From positions 48,283-112,282 of the forward strand of contig DKUO01000025.1 of the NCBI GenBank assembly GCA_002490705.1: a stretch of DNA of 64,000 bases, written 5' to 3'. The position numbers and the translations under genes were made by a program. Each line of letters starts with the position of its first letter. The first letter of the stretch is position 1. Positions 16,780-26,080 of this stretch are shown one piece after another. Below the pieces are notes generated by a model that saw only the letters and a program-made list of their open reading frames with translations, was not told the DNA's origin and ran no database searches. Source of the stretch: Lachnospiraceae bacterium UBA7202 (GTDB lineage Bacteria; Bacillota; Clostridia; Lachnospirales; Lachnospiraceae).

Positions 16780-17832
16780 ATGAAATGGGAAGAAAATGTG
16801 CGCCGGGTGGTGCCCTACACACCCGGGGAACAGCCGCAGAAGGCCGGCATTATTAAGTTAAACACCAATGAAAACCCTTACGGGCCTGCGCCGGGGGTGG
16901 CGCGGGCCATCCGGGATCTGGATGCGGAGAGTCTGCGCTTGTATCCGGCTTTTCCGGAGGAAACCGATCTGGCGAAGGCTCTTGCGGCATATTATCATAT
17001 CGGACAGGATCAGATTTTCATCGGGGTGGGTTCGGACGATGTGTTGTCCATGATCTTTATGACCTTTTTTCAGTCGGACAAGCCCATCTTTTTCCCGGAT
17101 ATTACTTATTCCTTCTATGATGTGTGGGCGGATGTGTACCGGATTCCCTATGAGACGAAGGCGCTTTCAGCGGATTTTCTGATTCGTCCGGAAGACTACA
17201 AACAGCCCAACGGCGGTGTGGTTTTTCCCAATCCGAATGCGCCGACGGGTGAGGTGATGTCTCTTGCTATGGTGGAGGAGATTGTGAAAAATAACCGCGA
17301 TGTGGTGGTGGTCGTGGATGAGGCGTACATTGATTTCGGTGGAATAAGCGCGCTGCCTTTGATAGAGAAGTACGACAATCTGCTTGTTGTGCAGACTTTT
17401 TCCAAGTCCAGATGTATGGCCGGGATGCGAATCGGTTATGCCATGGGACAGCCCCGGCTGATTCGTTATTTAAACGATGTGAAATATTCTGTCAATTCCT
17501 ACACCATGAATACGGCGGCTCTGGCGCTCGGTGTGGAGGCGGTGCGGGATGAGGTGTACTTTAAGGAATGCTGTGAGAAGATCATGAAGACAAGAGAAAG
17601 AGCGGAGAAGGAGCTTGCAGGGCGTGGCTTTGTCTTTCCGAAATCCTGTGCAAACTTCATCTTTGCATCCCATAAAACCGTACCAGCTCGTGAGATATTT
17701 GAAAAATTGAAGCAAAATGACATATATGTCAGGTGGTGGAACAAAGCGAGGATTGACAATTATCTGCGGATTACCATCGGCACGGACGAGCAGATGGAGG
17801 CGCTCTACCGGGCACTGGATAAAATAGTGTAG
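16780..17832 (+). CDS. hisC: Histidinol-phosphate aminotransferase-like enzyme
   Basis: A 350-residue fold-type I PLP enzyme. KLNTNENPYGPAP (about 26) opens the domain, FPNPNAPTGE (about 150) holds the PLP-ring Asn, VVVDEAYIDF (about 178) follows, and FSKSRCMAGMRIGYAMG (about 207) contains the Schiff-base lysine. The C-terminal NYLRITIGT matches HisC. It converts histidinol phosphate and 2-oxoglutarate to imidazole acetol phosphate and glutamate, or acts on a related aromatic substrate. AAGGAG precedes the start. No other his gene is nearby, so a broader role is possible. It lies 19 nt after the glycosyltransferase. Confidence 0.9.
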   Translation: MKWEENVRRVVPYTPGEQPQKAGIIKLNTNENPYGPAPGVARAIRDLDAESLRLYPAFPEETDLAKALAAYYHIGQDQIFIGVGSDDVLSMIFMTFFQSDKPIFFPDITYSFYDVWADVYRIPYETKALSADFLIRPEDYKQPNGGVVFPNPNAPTGEVMSLAMVEEIVKNNRDVVVVVDEAYIDFGGISALPLIEKYDNLLVVQTFSKSRCMAGMRIGYAMGQPRLIRYLNDVKYSVNSYTMNTAALALGVEAVRDEVYFKECCEKIMKTRERAEKELAGRGFVFPKSCANFIFASHKTVPAREIFEKLKQNDIYVRWWNKARIDNYLRITIGTDEQMEALYRALDKIV

Positions 17833-17921
17833 AAGCGCGGATTTGCGAGTATATAAACAAAAAAAGTACAGTATAATTACATAAAAGAAAGCAAACAAAA
17901 GGGAGAGGAAAGATATCAATT

Positions 17922-18422
17922 ATGGAAAGTTTAGCGGTGGCATTTGCCAATACCTTAGGAAGATATGTAAGTAAGGAGATCGTTGTTTTTTTGATCTCTA
18001 TGGTGCCGATTTTGGAGCTTCGCGGCGGGCTGATCGTCTCCCAGCTGATTCAGGTGCCGATCACGACGGCGATTCCGATCTGCATTCTGGGCAACATCAT
18101 TCCGATTCCCTTTATTCTGCTGTTTATTAAGCAGGTCTTTAAGTGGCTGAAAAAGATAAAGCTGTTCCGCGGTATCATTGAAAAGCTGGAAAACCGGGCT
18201 ATGAGCAAGAGCGACAATATCAAGCGTTATGAATTCTGGGGATTGGTGCTTTTTGTGGGAATCCCGCTTCCGGGTACGGGGGCATGGACGGGTTCCCTGA
18301 TCGCTGCGCTTTTGGAAGTAGATTTCAAGAAGGCCATTCTGGCGGAGCTTTTGGGTATCGCCATCGCAACGGTCATTATGTCGTTCCTCTCCTACGGGCT
18401 TCTCGCTGCGCTTGTGGGGTAA
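17922..18422 (+). CDS. Small multidrug export family (PF06695) membrane protein
   Basis: A 166-residue membrane protein with about four spans. The paired motifs PILELRGGLIVSQ (about residues 30-42) and PLPGTGAWTGSLIAALL (about 115-131) define the 'putative small multi-drug export protein' family (COG2426). These motifs form re-entrant loops similar to the DedA superfamily. Despite the name, transport of drugs is not proven for the family. A TATAAT at 17872-17877 lies upstream without a good -35 box. Confidence 0.85.
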   Translation: MESLAVAFANTLGRYVSKEIVVFLISMVPILELRGGLIVSQLIQVPITTAIPICILGNIIPIPFILLFIKQVFKWLKKIKLFRGIIEKLENRAMSKSDNIKRYEFWGLVLFVGIPLPGTGAWTGSLIAALLEVDFKKAILAELLGIAIATVIMSFLSYGLLAALVG

Positions 18423-18464
18423 GCTGCGCCAAGAAATGGGAAGAGGCTTACAGAATCTTGACAG

Positions 18465-21290
18465 ATGGGATCATGGATGAAAAAGATCAGAGATAAGAAA
18501 AAATATATGCTGGCGTTTGCGGCCCTTGCGGTGGTTTTGGCGGCGGCAGGGCTGATCGGCGTTTTGCTGCGCGGACTGTCTTTCGGGGACAGCAATCCGA
18601 ATCTGGCTCTGAAAAGAGGCGTGAAGGCTACCTGCGACAGCGTGGAGCAGGAGGCGCTTTCTGCGGCGATGGCCATTGACGGAAACGATGAGGACCGCGC
18701 TTCCCGCTGGTCTAGCGAGAATAACCGGGAGGACGCCTCCCACTATATCAGGCTGGAATTTCCCAAAGAAATTTCAGTTTCTTTTGTTGTACTGAAATGG
18801 GAGCGGGCAAATGTGATTTCCTATGCGCTGGAAAGCTCCGTAGACGGCGAGAACTGGCAGATCCTACAACGCTTCGAGACGGCGCCGGAGACTCTGAAAC
18901 AGGAACTTGTCTTGGCAGAACCTGTGCAGGCAAGGTATTTACGTCTGTCCACCTATGCGGTGTCGAAGGAGGAGGCGGATTTTTCAGATCTTTACCAGAA
19001 TGTTTCTCTCTATGAGTTTGAGGTTTACGGGGACAAGCCTGCGGCTTATAAATTGGAAACACCTGTTATTGAAACGGCAGCGAACGGGACAAGGCGGCTG
19101 GTAACGCCGGAGGCTCCCGACGGCTTTCAGGTCAGTCTGATCGGCGCGGATTTGGAGCAGGTGATCGGCGCGGACGGCCAAGTATTTGACACCATTCAGG
19201 ACAAGGAAGTGACGGTGGGCTACCTTGTGGAAGACACGAGAGGCCGGGAGGAGACGAGAGAGGTCTCCTTTCAGGTAAAGGTGCCTGCGGCGGGAAGCGG
19301 ATTGTCGCATGGACAGACTGCGCTTTCGGAGTCCAAACCCGACATAATCAGTGGGATCAGCGGCGTGGTTCCTTCGGTTGCGGAGTGGCGGGCCGGGCAG
19401 GGACACTTTAATTTGCGGGAAAATGCGCGGATTATTGTGGACACGGACAGCCGTCCGCTGGCGAAACGGAACGTGGACGAACAGGCGGAGATGAGCGGAA
19501 CGGGGAAAACGGTAAAACAGAACGTGGACGAGCAGGCGCTCTGGGATATCGCGGCGTTGATGAACGAGCAGTTGGAAACGAATTTGTATTCTCATACAGA
19601 GCTGACCGTCTGCAAGGGAACGGAGGAGGATCTCAAACCGGGGGATATTTATCTGGGTTATGCGGAAGAAGATAACGGTCTGGGAGAGGAAGGATATACC
19701 TGTGATATAACTGACAAGTGTGTCATAAAAGCGGAAGGGGCGACAGGTCTGCGTTGGGGGACAGTCACCTTGATGCAGCTTTTGTTTGCGGATGCAGGAA
19801 GAAACGCGCCGCAGGGACAGATCCGGGATTATCCGCTTTATAAAGTGCGGGGTTTTGGTATCGACGTGGCGAGAAAGCCGGTATCGCTGGACACGCTCTA
19901 CCGAATCATGGAGACCATGTCATGGTATAAGATGAATGATTTGGTGATTCACTTAAACGATAACACGATTCTTGCCACCAGCGGGCTTACCGATTCAGCG
20001 GAGCAGGCCATGACTGCGGACAGTGCGTTCCGGCTGGAATCCGCTCTGGGCAATGAAAAGGGGGAAAGGCTGACCTCAGAGGAGTACGCTTATACGAAGG
20101 AGGAGTTTGCGGAATTTATTGCCACAGCTAAGACTTACGGTGTGACGGTGGTGCCGGAGATCGACACCCCGGCCCACTCTCTTTCCATCACAAAGCTGTA
20201 CCCGGAGTATGCCCTGCAAACCGCAAATGAGGCGGTGGATCAGATTGATCTCGGAAATGACGAGGCTGTCACTTTTGTGGAAAAGATTTGGCGGGAGGCT
20301 TTGGAGGAGGAGAACGGTGCGTTTCGGGAGGCGGAGATTGCAGGCATCGGCATGGACGAGTATTACGGCGACGGGGAGCAGTACCGGCAGTATCTGACGC
20401 GGATCAGCGAATTGGTGCAGGAGACGGGAAAGACCGTGCGTCTCTGGGGAAGTCTCAGCAATATGGGCGGTACGACCAAACCTTCCCCCGAAAATCTGCA
20501 AATGAACATCTGGAGCATGGTGTGGGCGGATCCGAGAGAAATGTACGAGGAAGGGTATTCCCTGATCAACATGCAGAACAATCACCTTTACATCATACCG
20601 GGGGGCGGGTATGACCGTCTGGACGTCAGAGAGCTGTATGAGAACTGGGCGCCCAACCGGTTTTATGACTACAACCGGATCGAAACCATACCCTCCTATT
20701 CCCCGCAGATGCTGGGGGCGGCTTATATGATCTGGAACGATATGTGCGGTAATCTGGACGTGGGAATCTGCGAGTACGATCTGTACGAGCGGTTTCTGGA
20801 GCCGCTGGGCGCACTGTCCGTGCGTCTCTGGGGGACGGACAGATTGGAGATAGGGAGCGAAAAAGCCGTTTTTTATCCCTGTCTCTATGATGAGACTGTG
20901 GCGGCGGAGCCGGACTATGAGATTCGAATGGATGTGAGGCTGGAGCCGAATGCGCGGCGGGAGCAGATCATCGCAGAGGGCGACTGCGCCTACGGCAGGT
21001 GGGCTTTCTACGCCTCGGAGCCGGAGACGGGCAAGGTGGGCTTTACCAGAGAGGGGCGGACCTACACTTTTGATTATACGCTGCCGGCGGGCGAGTGGGT
21101 GACTTTGAGTTTAGAGGGAACTTCGGGCAGAACAGTGCTTTGTGTGGACGGAAAAGAAGTGGACAGCCTGGGGAGCGACGAGCCCTTTGAGGAGCACGCC
21201 ACCTTTGTATTCCCCCTACAGAGAGTGGGCGGTCAAACGGGGCAGTTTGACGGCGAATTGAGTCTACAGGTGCTGTCTAATCCGGAATGA
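18465..21290 (+). CDS. Membrane-anchored beta-N-acetylhexosaminidase (GH20) with CBM32-like domain
   Basis: A 941-residue multidomain enzyme. A basic N-terminus and membrane segment (about residues 12-32) anchor it. Residues 45-185 form an F5/8-type (CBM32) sugar-binding domain with SRWSSEN. A chitobiase-like N-domain leads to the GH20 barrel, which starts at RGFGIDVARKP (about 463). The catalytic acid pair is the D-E of GIGMDEYYGD (about 630). The C-terminal 140 residues look like a LamG/concanavalin-type domain. It would remove terminal GlcNAc or GalNAc from host or bacterial glycans outside the cell. The usual HxGGDE motif is altered to AGIGMDE, so specificity may differ. ATG 18477 is an equally good start. 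The 3' end overlaps the convergent lipoprotein by 14 bp. Confidence 0.88.
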   Translation: MGSWMKKIRDKKKYMLAFAALAVVLAAAGLIGVLLRGLSFGDSNPNLALKRGVKATCDSVEQEALSAAMAIDGNDEDRASRWSSENNREDASHYIRLEFPKEISVSFVVLKWERANVISYALESSVDGENWQILQRFETAPETLKQELVLAEPVQARYLRLSTYAVSKEEADFSDLYQNVSLYEFEVYGDKPAAYKLETPVIETAANGTRRLVTPEAPDGFQVSLIGADLEQVIGADGQVFDTIQDKEVTVGYLVEDTRGREETREVSFQVKVPAAGSGLSHGQTALSESKPDIISGISGVVPSVAEWRAGQGHFNLRENARIIVDTDSRPLAKRNVDEQAEMSGTGKTVKQNVDEQALWDIAALMNEQLETNLYSHTELTVCKGTEEDLKPGDIYLGYAEEDNGLGEEGYTCDITDKCVIKAEGATGLRWGTVTLMQLLFADAGRNAPQGQIRDYPLYKVRGFGIDVARKPVSLDTLYRIMETMSWYKMNDLVIHLNDNTILATSGLTDSAEQAMTADSAFRLESALGNEKGERLTSEEYAYTKEEFAEFIATAKTYGVTVVPEIDTPAHSLSITKLYPEYALQTANEAVDQIDLGNDEAVTFVEKIWREALEEENGAFREAEIAGIGMDEYYGDGEQYRQYLTRISELVQETGKTVRLWGSLSNMGGTTKPSPENLQMNIWSMVWADPREMYEEGYSLINMQNNHLYIIPGGGYDRLDVRELYENWAPNRFYDYNRIETIPSYSPQMLGAAYMIWNDMCGNLDVGICEYDLYERFLEPLGALSVRLWGTDRLEIGSEKAVFYPCLYDETVAAEPDYEIRMDVRLEPNARREQIIAEGDCAYGRWAFYASEPETGKVGFTREGRTYTFDYTLPAGEWVTLSLEGTSGRTVLCVDGKEVDSLGSDEPFEEHATFVFPLQRVGGQTGQFDGELSLQVLSNPE

Positions 21291-23388
21291 TCTCCTTTTG
21301 CTCGATGGAGTTGGAGAGATAACGGAACGTGCCGTCCGCAAAAGGCTGCACGACGATGGTGTTTGTGAAAGCGCAGTCCGTTCCCTTCTCGATCCAGACA
21401 CCGTCCACGGTGAGAGTGATGGTGCCGTCGGCGTTTTCCGTATAGGCGGTGACCTCTCCAAAGGGCGGATACTGCCTGTGCAGAGTCATTTCGTAGGGAT
21501 AACTGCGGCTTGCTTCATCGTAGCCGCAAAGCCTTTGCACCTGTTCCCCGGAGACCGGAAGGTAGAGGGTCATAATCTCCTCGAATTGTGCGGCCGGTAT
21601 TCTGCCGTTTTTTACTTCCGGCTCTTTTCCGGTATGGATACGGCAGAAATCCTCATAGAGGCAAGGGTTTAAAATGGATTCGGCGTTATGCTCGTCCCAG
21701 TTTTTTGTCAGCATGTCATAGTTTACATAACTTAATCCGCGTACATATTTTTCCGTCAGCGTCCGGTACGGTTCCGGGAGAGGGCGGATTCGCCAGTACT
21801 GGCACAGAGCGGCATATTGGGGAAGTTCCTTGTAGGCGTAGATAAAATAGCCTTTCGGCGTCAGCTGAATTTCAGCGAGCTCCCGGAGACTTTCGTCTGT
21901 TTTTTGCGGCGTGCCGTCTGCACTTAAGCCGATGCCGATATAGAAGCTCTGTAGCTTTCCGTCTCTGTGCAGGAAGGTCAGGGCGTCGATGACACCGTCT
22001 GCGTTTACGTTGAGGACAGTGACCCGCGCGTCCCGGTTTTCCTGATAATCCTGATAGAAAGCCTCGATCTGTTCGGGATGTTCCATGGGGATATCCTCCG
22101 CAACGCTGACAAAACCGGCCTTTCCCAGAAGGGAAGGATTTCCGTAGACATTTTCCCATTCTTCTGCTGTCAATCGGTCTGTATGCCAGCCCGTATCGTA
22201 ATCCTGCCCGGAACGAAGCACTCTGTTGGAGAGATATTGGAAACCGCCCTGCGCATCAGGCCGGATGGTCAGCTCGTGAGTAAAGGCCCGGGAGGTTTCT
22301 GCACTCGGATAGACGGCGTTTACGAGCAGCGTCAGCGTTCCGTCTCCGTTCTCTGCTCCGCTTATCACTTCGGGATAGGGAAGGTTGGGGTATTCCGTCT
22401 CGTAGAATCCCCGGGGACGGTATTCGTAGGCATTGGCGGCTTCCAGATAGTCAGTCTTTTCCCGGAGCGTTTCCGTGCCGACCGCAAAATGCAGGGAGAC
22501 CACATCCTCAAATTCCCTTGCCGGGATGTGATAGACCACTCCCACAGCGGCATTTTCGCTTGTCGTATAGGGAACGGACTGCTGGTACATTTCGGGATAA
22601 AATTTGTCGAAGAGATCGTAGAAATCCAGCGTTCCGTAATCAGCTTCGCTCCAATCGGTCAAAAACATGTTGTTTTTACCATAACCAACCGGCAAAAGAT
22701 ACCGTCTGGTCCATTCCCGGCACTGCTGGTCAAGAGGCTCCACCCGCCATGCGGCGAACTCCTCCTCATCGCTCATGGTGAGGACAAGGGACTGGGCGGA
22801 GAAGCTTTTTCCCGTGAAGATAAAATACCCTTCCTCCGTGTACTGCCAGGAATCGACAGGAAAGGAGACGCTGCTTCTGGCTTCAAAAGCGCCGTCAGCA
22901 TACTGATAGTAAGTTTTTTCCGCTTCCAACGCGCCGCCTTCTGCACGCAGACAATATTCGGTAAACCGGTCATAGGCTGAGACAATGAGAACCGTAAGTC
23001 CGGCTGTTTCCCTGTTTTTCAGGGCGGAAATGAAGGCCTGCATCTGCTGTGGGTTTGTCATGTTTACCTGATTTTCGCTGTCGATTGCCGTAACGCCCTG
23101 TGCCTCCAGCTTTTGCGTGATTTCCTGAACAATTGTCAGATTCATGGAAACCTCATCGCCGAACGCTTGCTTCTGTAGCGTTTCCTCGTAGATTCCTTGA
23201 TAAAGCGATACAAGGTTTTCCTCCCTGCTGAAATCCTTGACGGCGGAATCCGCGGCAGTAGCTTCCACAGAAGGAGACTGTGCCGCAGATTCGGGTATTT
23301 CATTGGTCTGTGATCCGCAGGCGGAAAACAGAAGAAGCGAAGATAGGTATAACATAATAAATAACGATTGTTTTCTTAATTTTCCCAT
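21277..23388 (-). CDS. Large lipoprotein with internal duplication (DUF6070-like)
   Basis: A 703-residue surface lipoprotein with lipobox FSAC near residue 24. Two copies of a domain of about 150 residues can be aligned by eye. Copy A (about 235-391) contains LDFYDLFDKFYPEMYQ, IPAREFEDVVSLHF and GGFQYLSNRV. Copy B (about 549-698) contains NPCLYEDFCRIHTGK, IPAAQFEEIMTLYL and GTFRYLSNSI. Each copy holds a 'NGDGTLTLLVNAV / NADGTITLTVDGV' strand pair. I associate this with DUF6070 proteins of Lachnospiraceae; function is unknown. It is the last gene of an apparent operon with the ECF sigma factor and a DUF2461 gene. Confidence 0.75.
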   Translation of the reverse strand: MGKLRKQSLFIMLYLSSLLLFSACGSQTNEIPESAAQSPSVEATAADSAVKDFSREENLVSLYQGIYEETLQKQAFGDEVSMNLTIVQEITQKLEAQGVTAIDSENQVNMTNPQQMQAFISALKNRETAGLTVLIVSAYDRFTEYCLRAEGGALEAEKTYYQYADGAFEARSSVSFPVDSWQYTEEGYFIFTGKSFSAQSLVLTMSDEEEFAAWRVEPLDQQCREWTRRYLLPVGYGKNNMFLTDWSEADYGTLDFYDLFDKFYPEMYQQSVPYTTSENAAVGVVYHIPAREFEDVVSLHFAVGTETLREKTDYLEAANAYEYRPRGFYETEYPNLPYPEVISGAENGDGTLTLLVNAVYPSAETSRAFTHELTIRPDAQGGFQYLSNRVLRSGQDYDTGWHTDRLTAEEWENVYGNPSLLGKAGFVSVAEDIPMEHPEQIEAFYQDYQENRDARVTVLNVNADGVIDALTFLHRDGKLQSFYIGIGLSADGTPQKTDESLRELAEIQLTPKGYFIYAYKELPQYAALCQYWRIRPLPEPYRTLTEKYVRGLSYVNYDMLTKNWDEHNAESILNPCLYEDFCRIHTGKEPEVKNGRIPAAQFEEIMTLYLPVSGEQVQRLCGYDEASRSYPYEMTLHRQYPPFGEVTAYTENADGTITLTVDGVWIEKGTDCAFTNTIVVQPFADGTFRYLSNSIEQKEIIPD

Positions 23389-23405
23389 GGTGAGTTAACC
23401 TATTG

Positions 23406-24089
23406 TTAGCGTGCCGGCATCTGAAAGCCTGCAAGTGCTCTGTTCAGATAGTCGTTAAAAGGTTTCATGATCCTGAAAAGCTCGGTTGCTTTTGCGAGAA
23501 ATGCTTCCGGGTTGGCCAGCTCTTCATCCATGAGCGGATACTCCAGAAACCAGCTCTTGTATTTTAAGTATTCCGCCTGAGGATGTTCCCGGTCATATCC
23601 TGGGGGGACATTTTTTAGTGCAGTTCCCTGCACCCTGAAATGCTGTGCAAATGCCGGCTCATGAATCAGGGCTTCCCATTGTTCCCCATTCCCGGCAATA
23701 TAATCCCGTACCATTGTTGTCGCCTCCTTAAACATATCTGCAAACAGACCGCCTCCCAGAAAAGACTGATTTTGCGGCTTAATCATAAGATAGTAGCCAA
23801 CGGGAACCGGTAACTTTCCCATGGAGGAAATGTGCACCCGAAATGCCGGATTGTAGGGGGATTTATCATGGCTGAAACGGGTGTCCCGCACGAGTTTAAA
23901 GGTGAGGTTTTTGGGTTCATTATGTATGACGCTGTTGTCAAAAGTGCCGATGCTGAAAATGAGATCCTGTACCAGAGCCTCAAATGCGGTATTTGCTTCC
24001 TTGTACTCCGCTTTGTGGGCGTGATACCATTCGCGGTTATTGTTTTCGCTTAATTCGGTGAGATATTTTAAAATTACCGATAAATCCAT
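23406..24089 (-). CDS. DUF2461 (TIGR02453) family protein
   Basis: A 227-residue soluble protein. The opening YLTELSENNNREWYHAHK and the central VRDTRFSHDKSPYN are the signature of DUF2461/TIGR02453, a widespread uncharacterised family; GGGLFADMF and a C-terminal YP..DEELANPEAF also match. It sits 14 nt after the sigma factor gene and 17 nt before the duplicated lipoprotein on the same strand. The biochemical role is unknown; the sigma factor context suggests stress response. Confidence 0.85.
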   Translation of the reverse strand: MDLSVILKYLTELSENNNREWYHAHKAEYKEANTAFEALVQDLIFSIGTFDNSVIHNEPKNLTFKLVRDTRFSHDKSPYNPAFRVHISSMGKLPVPVGYYLMIKPQNQSFLGGGLFADMFKEATTMVRDYIAGNGEQWEALIHEPAFAQHFRVQGTALKNVPPGYDREHPQAEYLKYKSWFLEYPLMDEELANPEAFLAKATELFRIMKPFNDYLNRALAGFQMPAR

Positions 24090-24103
24090 CTGTTGAACAC
24101 CTC

Positions 24104-24949
24104 CTATGCGTTGCGGATAACGGAAATGGATGTTCCGTCTAAAAATTTGACAATAAACTCTTTCAGGCTTTCCGGAGAACGGTAGGTTTTACAAAAAGCA
24201 AATTGCTGGGAAAGACCGTCAATCTCCTCCATTGTTCTTTTTACCTCCACCATCGTTTCCGTTGGGACGGCGGTGGTAAAATCCAGCCTGTCGGGGCTGA
24301 TTCTGTGGTTTTGAATCGCGTAGTTCACCCGGTTTGCGCATCGGCATGTTCCCTGTCCGTATTCTCCGCAGTATTCGCTCAGGAAATCCGCCATTTTGGC
24401 CCGGATTCTGGATAATCGCTGACGGTAGGCTTCGGGCGTAATGCTGAGAATATCTCCGGCGATTCGGCTGTCCACCTGAAACATGGTGCCCAGAATAAAG
24501 ATACACCGGCTCTCCGCGTCCAGACATTGCAGCATGACGTTGGTACAGGAAAACTTTAATTCCTCGGCAAGGATGGATGCCTCTACGTTCTGCGTCAGAT
24601 CGGGCACGTCGTCGATCTTTCCGTTTTTGATGTCTTCCCCATAGAATTCAAAACTTAAGGGAAATTTGGCGAACATATGCTTTTTGTAGTTTTTCAGATG
24701 GTTTGCCGCAATGCTGAATACCCAAGTGGAAAAAGCGCTGTCCCCTCGAAAAGATGAGAGATGAGTCATAATTTTGAGTAAAATGTCCTGTGTGGCATCC
24801 TCTGCATCCGGGAAAGTGCCGAGCATTCGCAGGGAAAGGTTAAAGACCAGATCCTGTATACTGAGAAGGATGGTTTCCAGAGATGCTTTATCTCCTGCCA
24901 CAGCCTTATCCACCAAATGCTTTAGTTCTTCATTCGTTTTCAGATTCAT
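24104..24949 (-). CDS. ECF-type RNA polymerase sigma factor with Cys-rich C-terminal extension
   Basis: A 281-residue sigma-70 family protein. Region 2 spans about 25-95 (MLGTFPDAEDATQDILLKI, FSTWVFSIAANHLKNY) and region 4 about 140-190 (GDILSITPEAYRQRLSRIRAKM). About 90 extra residues follow, beginning with a cysteine cluster C-x8-C-x-C at about residues 193-204 and then RVNYAI. This C-terminal layout resembles extended ECF factors whose tail carries a CxC motif and controls activity without a separate anti-sigma factor. AGGAGG precedes the start. It heads an operon with DUF2461 and the duplicated lipoprotein, which are its likely targets. A redox- or metal-sensing role for the cysteines is inference. 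Confidence 0.85.
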   Translation of the reverse strand: MNLKTNEELKHLVDKAVAGDKASLETILLSIQDLVFNLSLRMLGTFPDAEDATQDILLKIMTHLSSFRGDSAFSTWVFSIAANHLKNYKKHMFAKFPLSFEFYGEDIKNGKIDDVPDLTQNVEASILAEELKFSCTNVMLQCLDAESRCIFILGTMFQVDSRIAGDILSITPEAYRQRLSRIRAKMADFLSEYCGEYGQGTCRCANRVNYAIQNHRISPDRLDFTTAVPTETMVEVKRTMEEIDGLSQQFAFCKTYRSPESLKEFIVKFLDGTSISVIRNA

Positions 24950-25213
24950 ATTTTTTACCTCCTGATGAATAAGACAATCGTTTACGGTCTGTGTGACATA
25001 AAAATAAAAAATAGCATGTGTTTTTATATTACATTTCTATGGATGTTTTTTAACCAATTATACTATGGCATATTTGGAGGAAGCTGTCTACAGATGATCT
25101 TGATTCTTCGATATGCGAAAAGGATGGTCAGGGTGATTTGGGTGTTGCGAAAGCGTTTGGGTTGTTATACAGTAAAAGAAAGTGTTTTTGCATGGCGGTG
25201 AGGAGAGAGAAAA

Positions 25214-26062
25214 ATGGATGCCTATACGGATTTTGCGCAGGTCTATGATGAATTGATGGATGATACGCCCTATGAAGAGTGGTGTGCATTTTTGATAGAT
25301 TTGTTTCGGAAATACGGGGTAGACGATATCTCCAGGGAGAAAGGGAAACAGGAAGGAGAAATGGACGGGAATCTCAGTCAGGAGCGCAATTCTGTTCTTG
25401 ACCTTGGCTGCGGGACAGGCACATTGACGGAGCTGCTTGCGCGCAAAGGCTATGACATGATCGGTGTGGACAATGCCCAGGAGATGCTGCAGATCGCCAT
25501 GGAGAAGCGGGAAAGGTCGGGACTGGATATTCTTTATCTCCTACAGGATATGCGGGAATTTGAACTTTACGGTACGGTGGGGGCTGTGATCAGCGTCTGT
25601 GACAGCCTGAATTATCTTCTGGAGGAGGATGATATTTTACAAACCTTTCGCCTTGTCAACAACTATCTCTACCCGCAGGGGATTTTTATTTTTGACTTTA
25701 ACACAGTGTATAAATATGCCGTTGTGATCGGTGACGCCACCATTGCGGAGAATCGGGAAGATTGCAGTTTTATCTGGGAAAACTATTATCACGAGGAGCA
25801 GGAGATTAACGAATACGACCTGACTGTTTTCGTGGCTGCGGGAGGAAACGCGCAGGATGTGGTATTTCGGCGGTTTCAGGAGGTGCATTATCAGCGGGGC
25901 TACCGATTAGAGCAGATGCGTGAGCTTCTCGCAAGAGCGGGACTTGACTTTGTGGAGGCGCTGGATGCGGACACCCATGGAACTGTGACGGACGAAAGCG
26001 AGCGGGTCTATGTGGTGGCGCGCAAGGGAGCGGAGACGACGGCGAATCAAAGGGTGGAATAG
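25214..26062 (+). CDS. Class I SAM-dependent methyltransferase
   Basis: A 282-residue soluble protein. Motif I reads VLDLGCGTGTLTELL (about 60-74), with IGVDNAQEML as the acidic loop and MREFELYGTVGAVISVCDSLNYL as motif IV. The N-terminal YTDFAQVYDELMDD is common in Firmicutes small-molecule methyltransferases of the YqeM type. GAGGAGAGAG precedes the start. It lies 18 nt upstream of hslO and is probably cotranscribed. The substrate is unknown. Confidence 0.88.
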   Translation: MDAYTDFAQVYDELMDDTPYEEWCAFLIDLFRKYGVDDISREKGKQEGEMDGNLSQERNSVLDLGCGTGTLTELLARKGYDMIGVDNAQEMLQIAMEKRERSGLDILYLLQDMREFELYGTVGAVISVCDSLNYLLEEDDILQTFRLVNNYLYPQGIFIFDFNTVYKYAVVIGDATIAENREDCSFIWENYYHEEQEINEYDLTVFVAAGGNAQDVVFRRFQEVHYQRGYRLEQMRELLARAGLDFVEALDADTHGTVTDESERVYVVARKGAETTANQRVE

Positions 26063-26080
26063 AAGAAAGGAACGAACAAC

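Noticed and set aside
24965..25201. 78-codon plus-strand frame between the sigma factor and methyltransferase genes
   Set aside because: It has no proper ribosome binding site of its own, no family resemblance, and covers the divergent promoter region.
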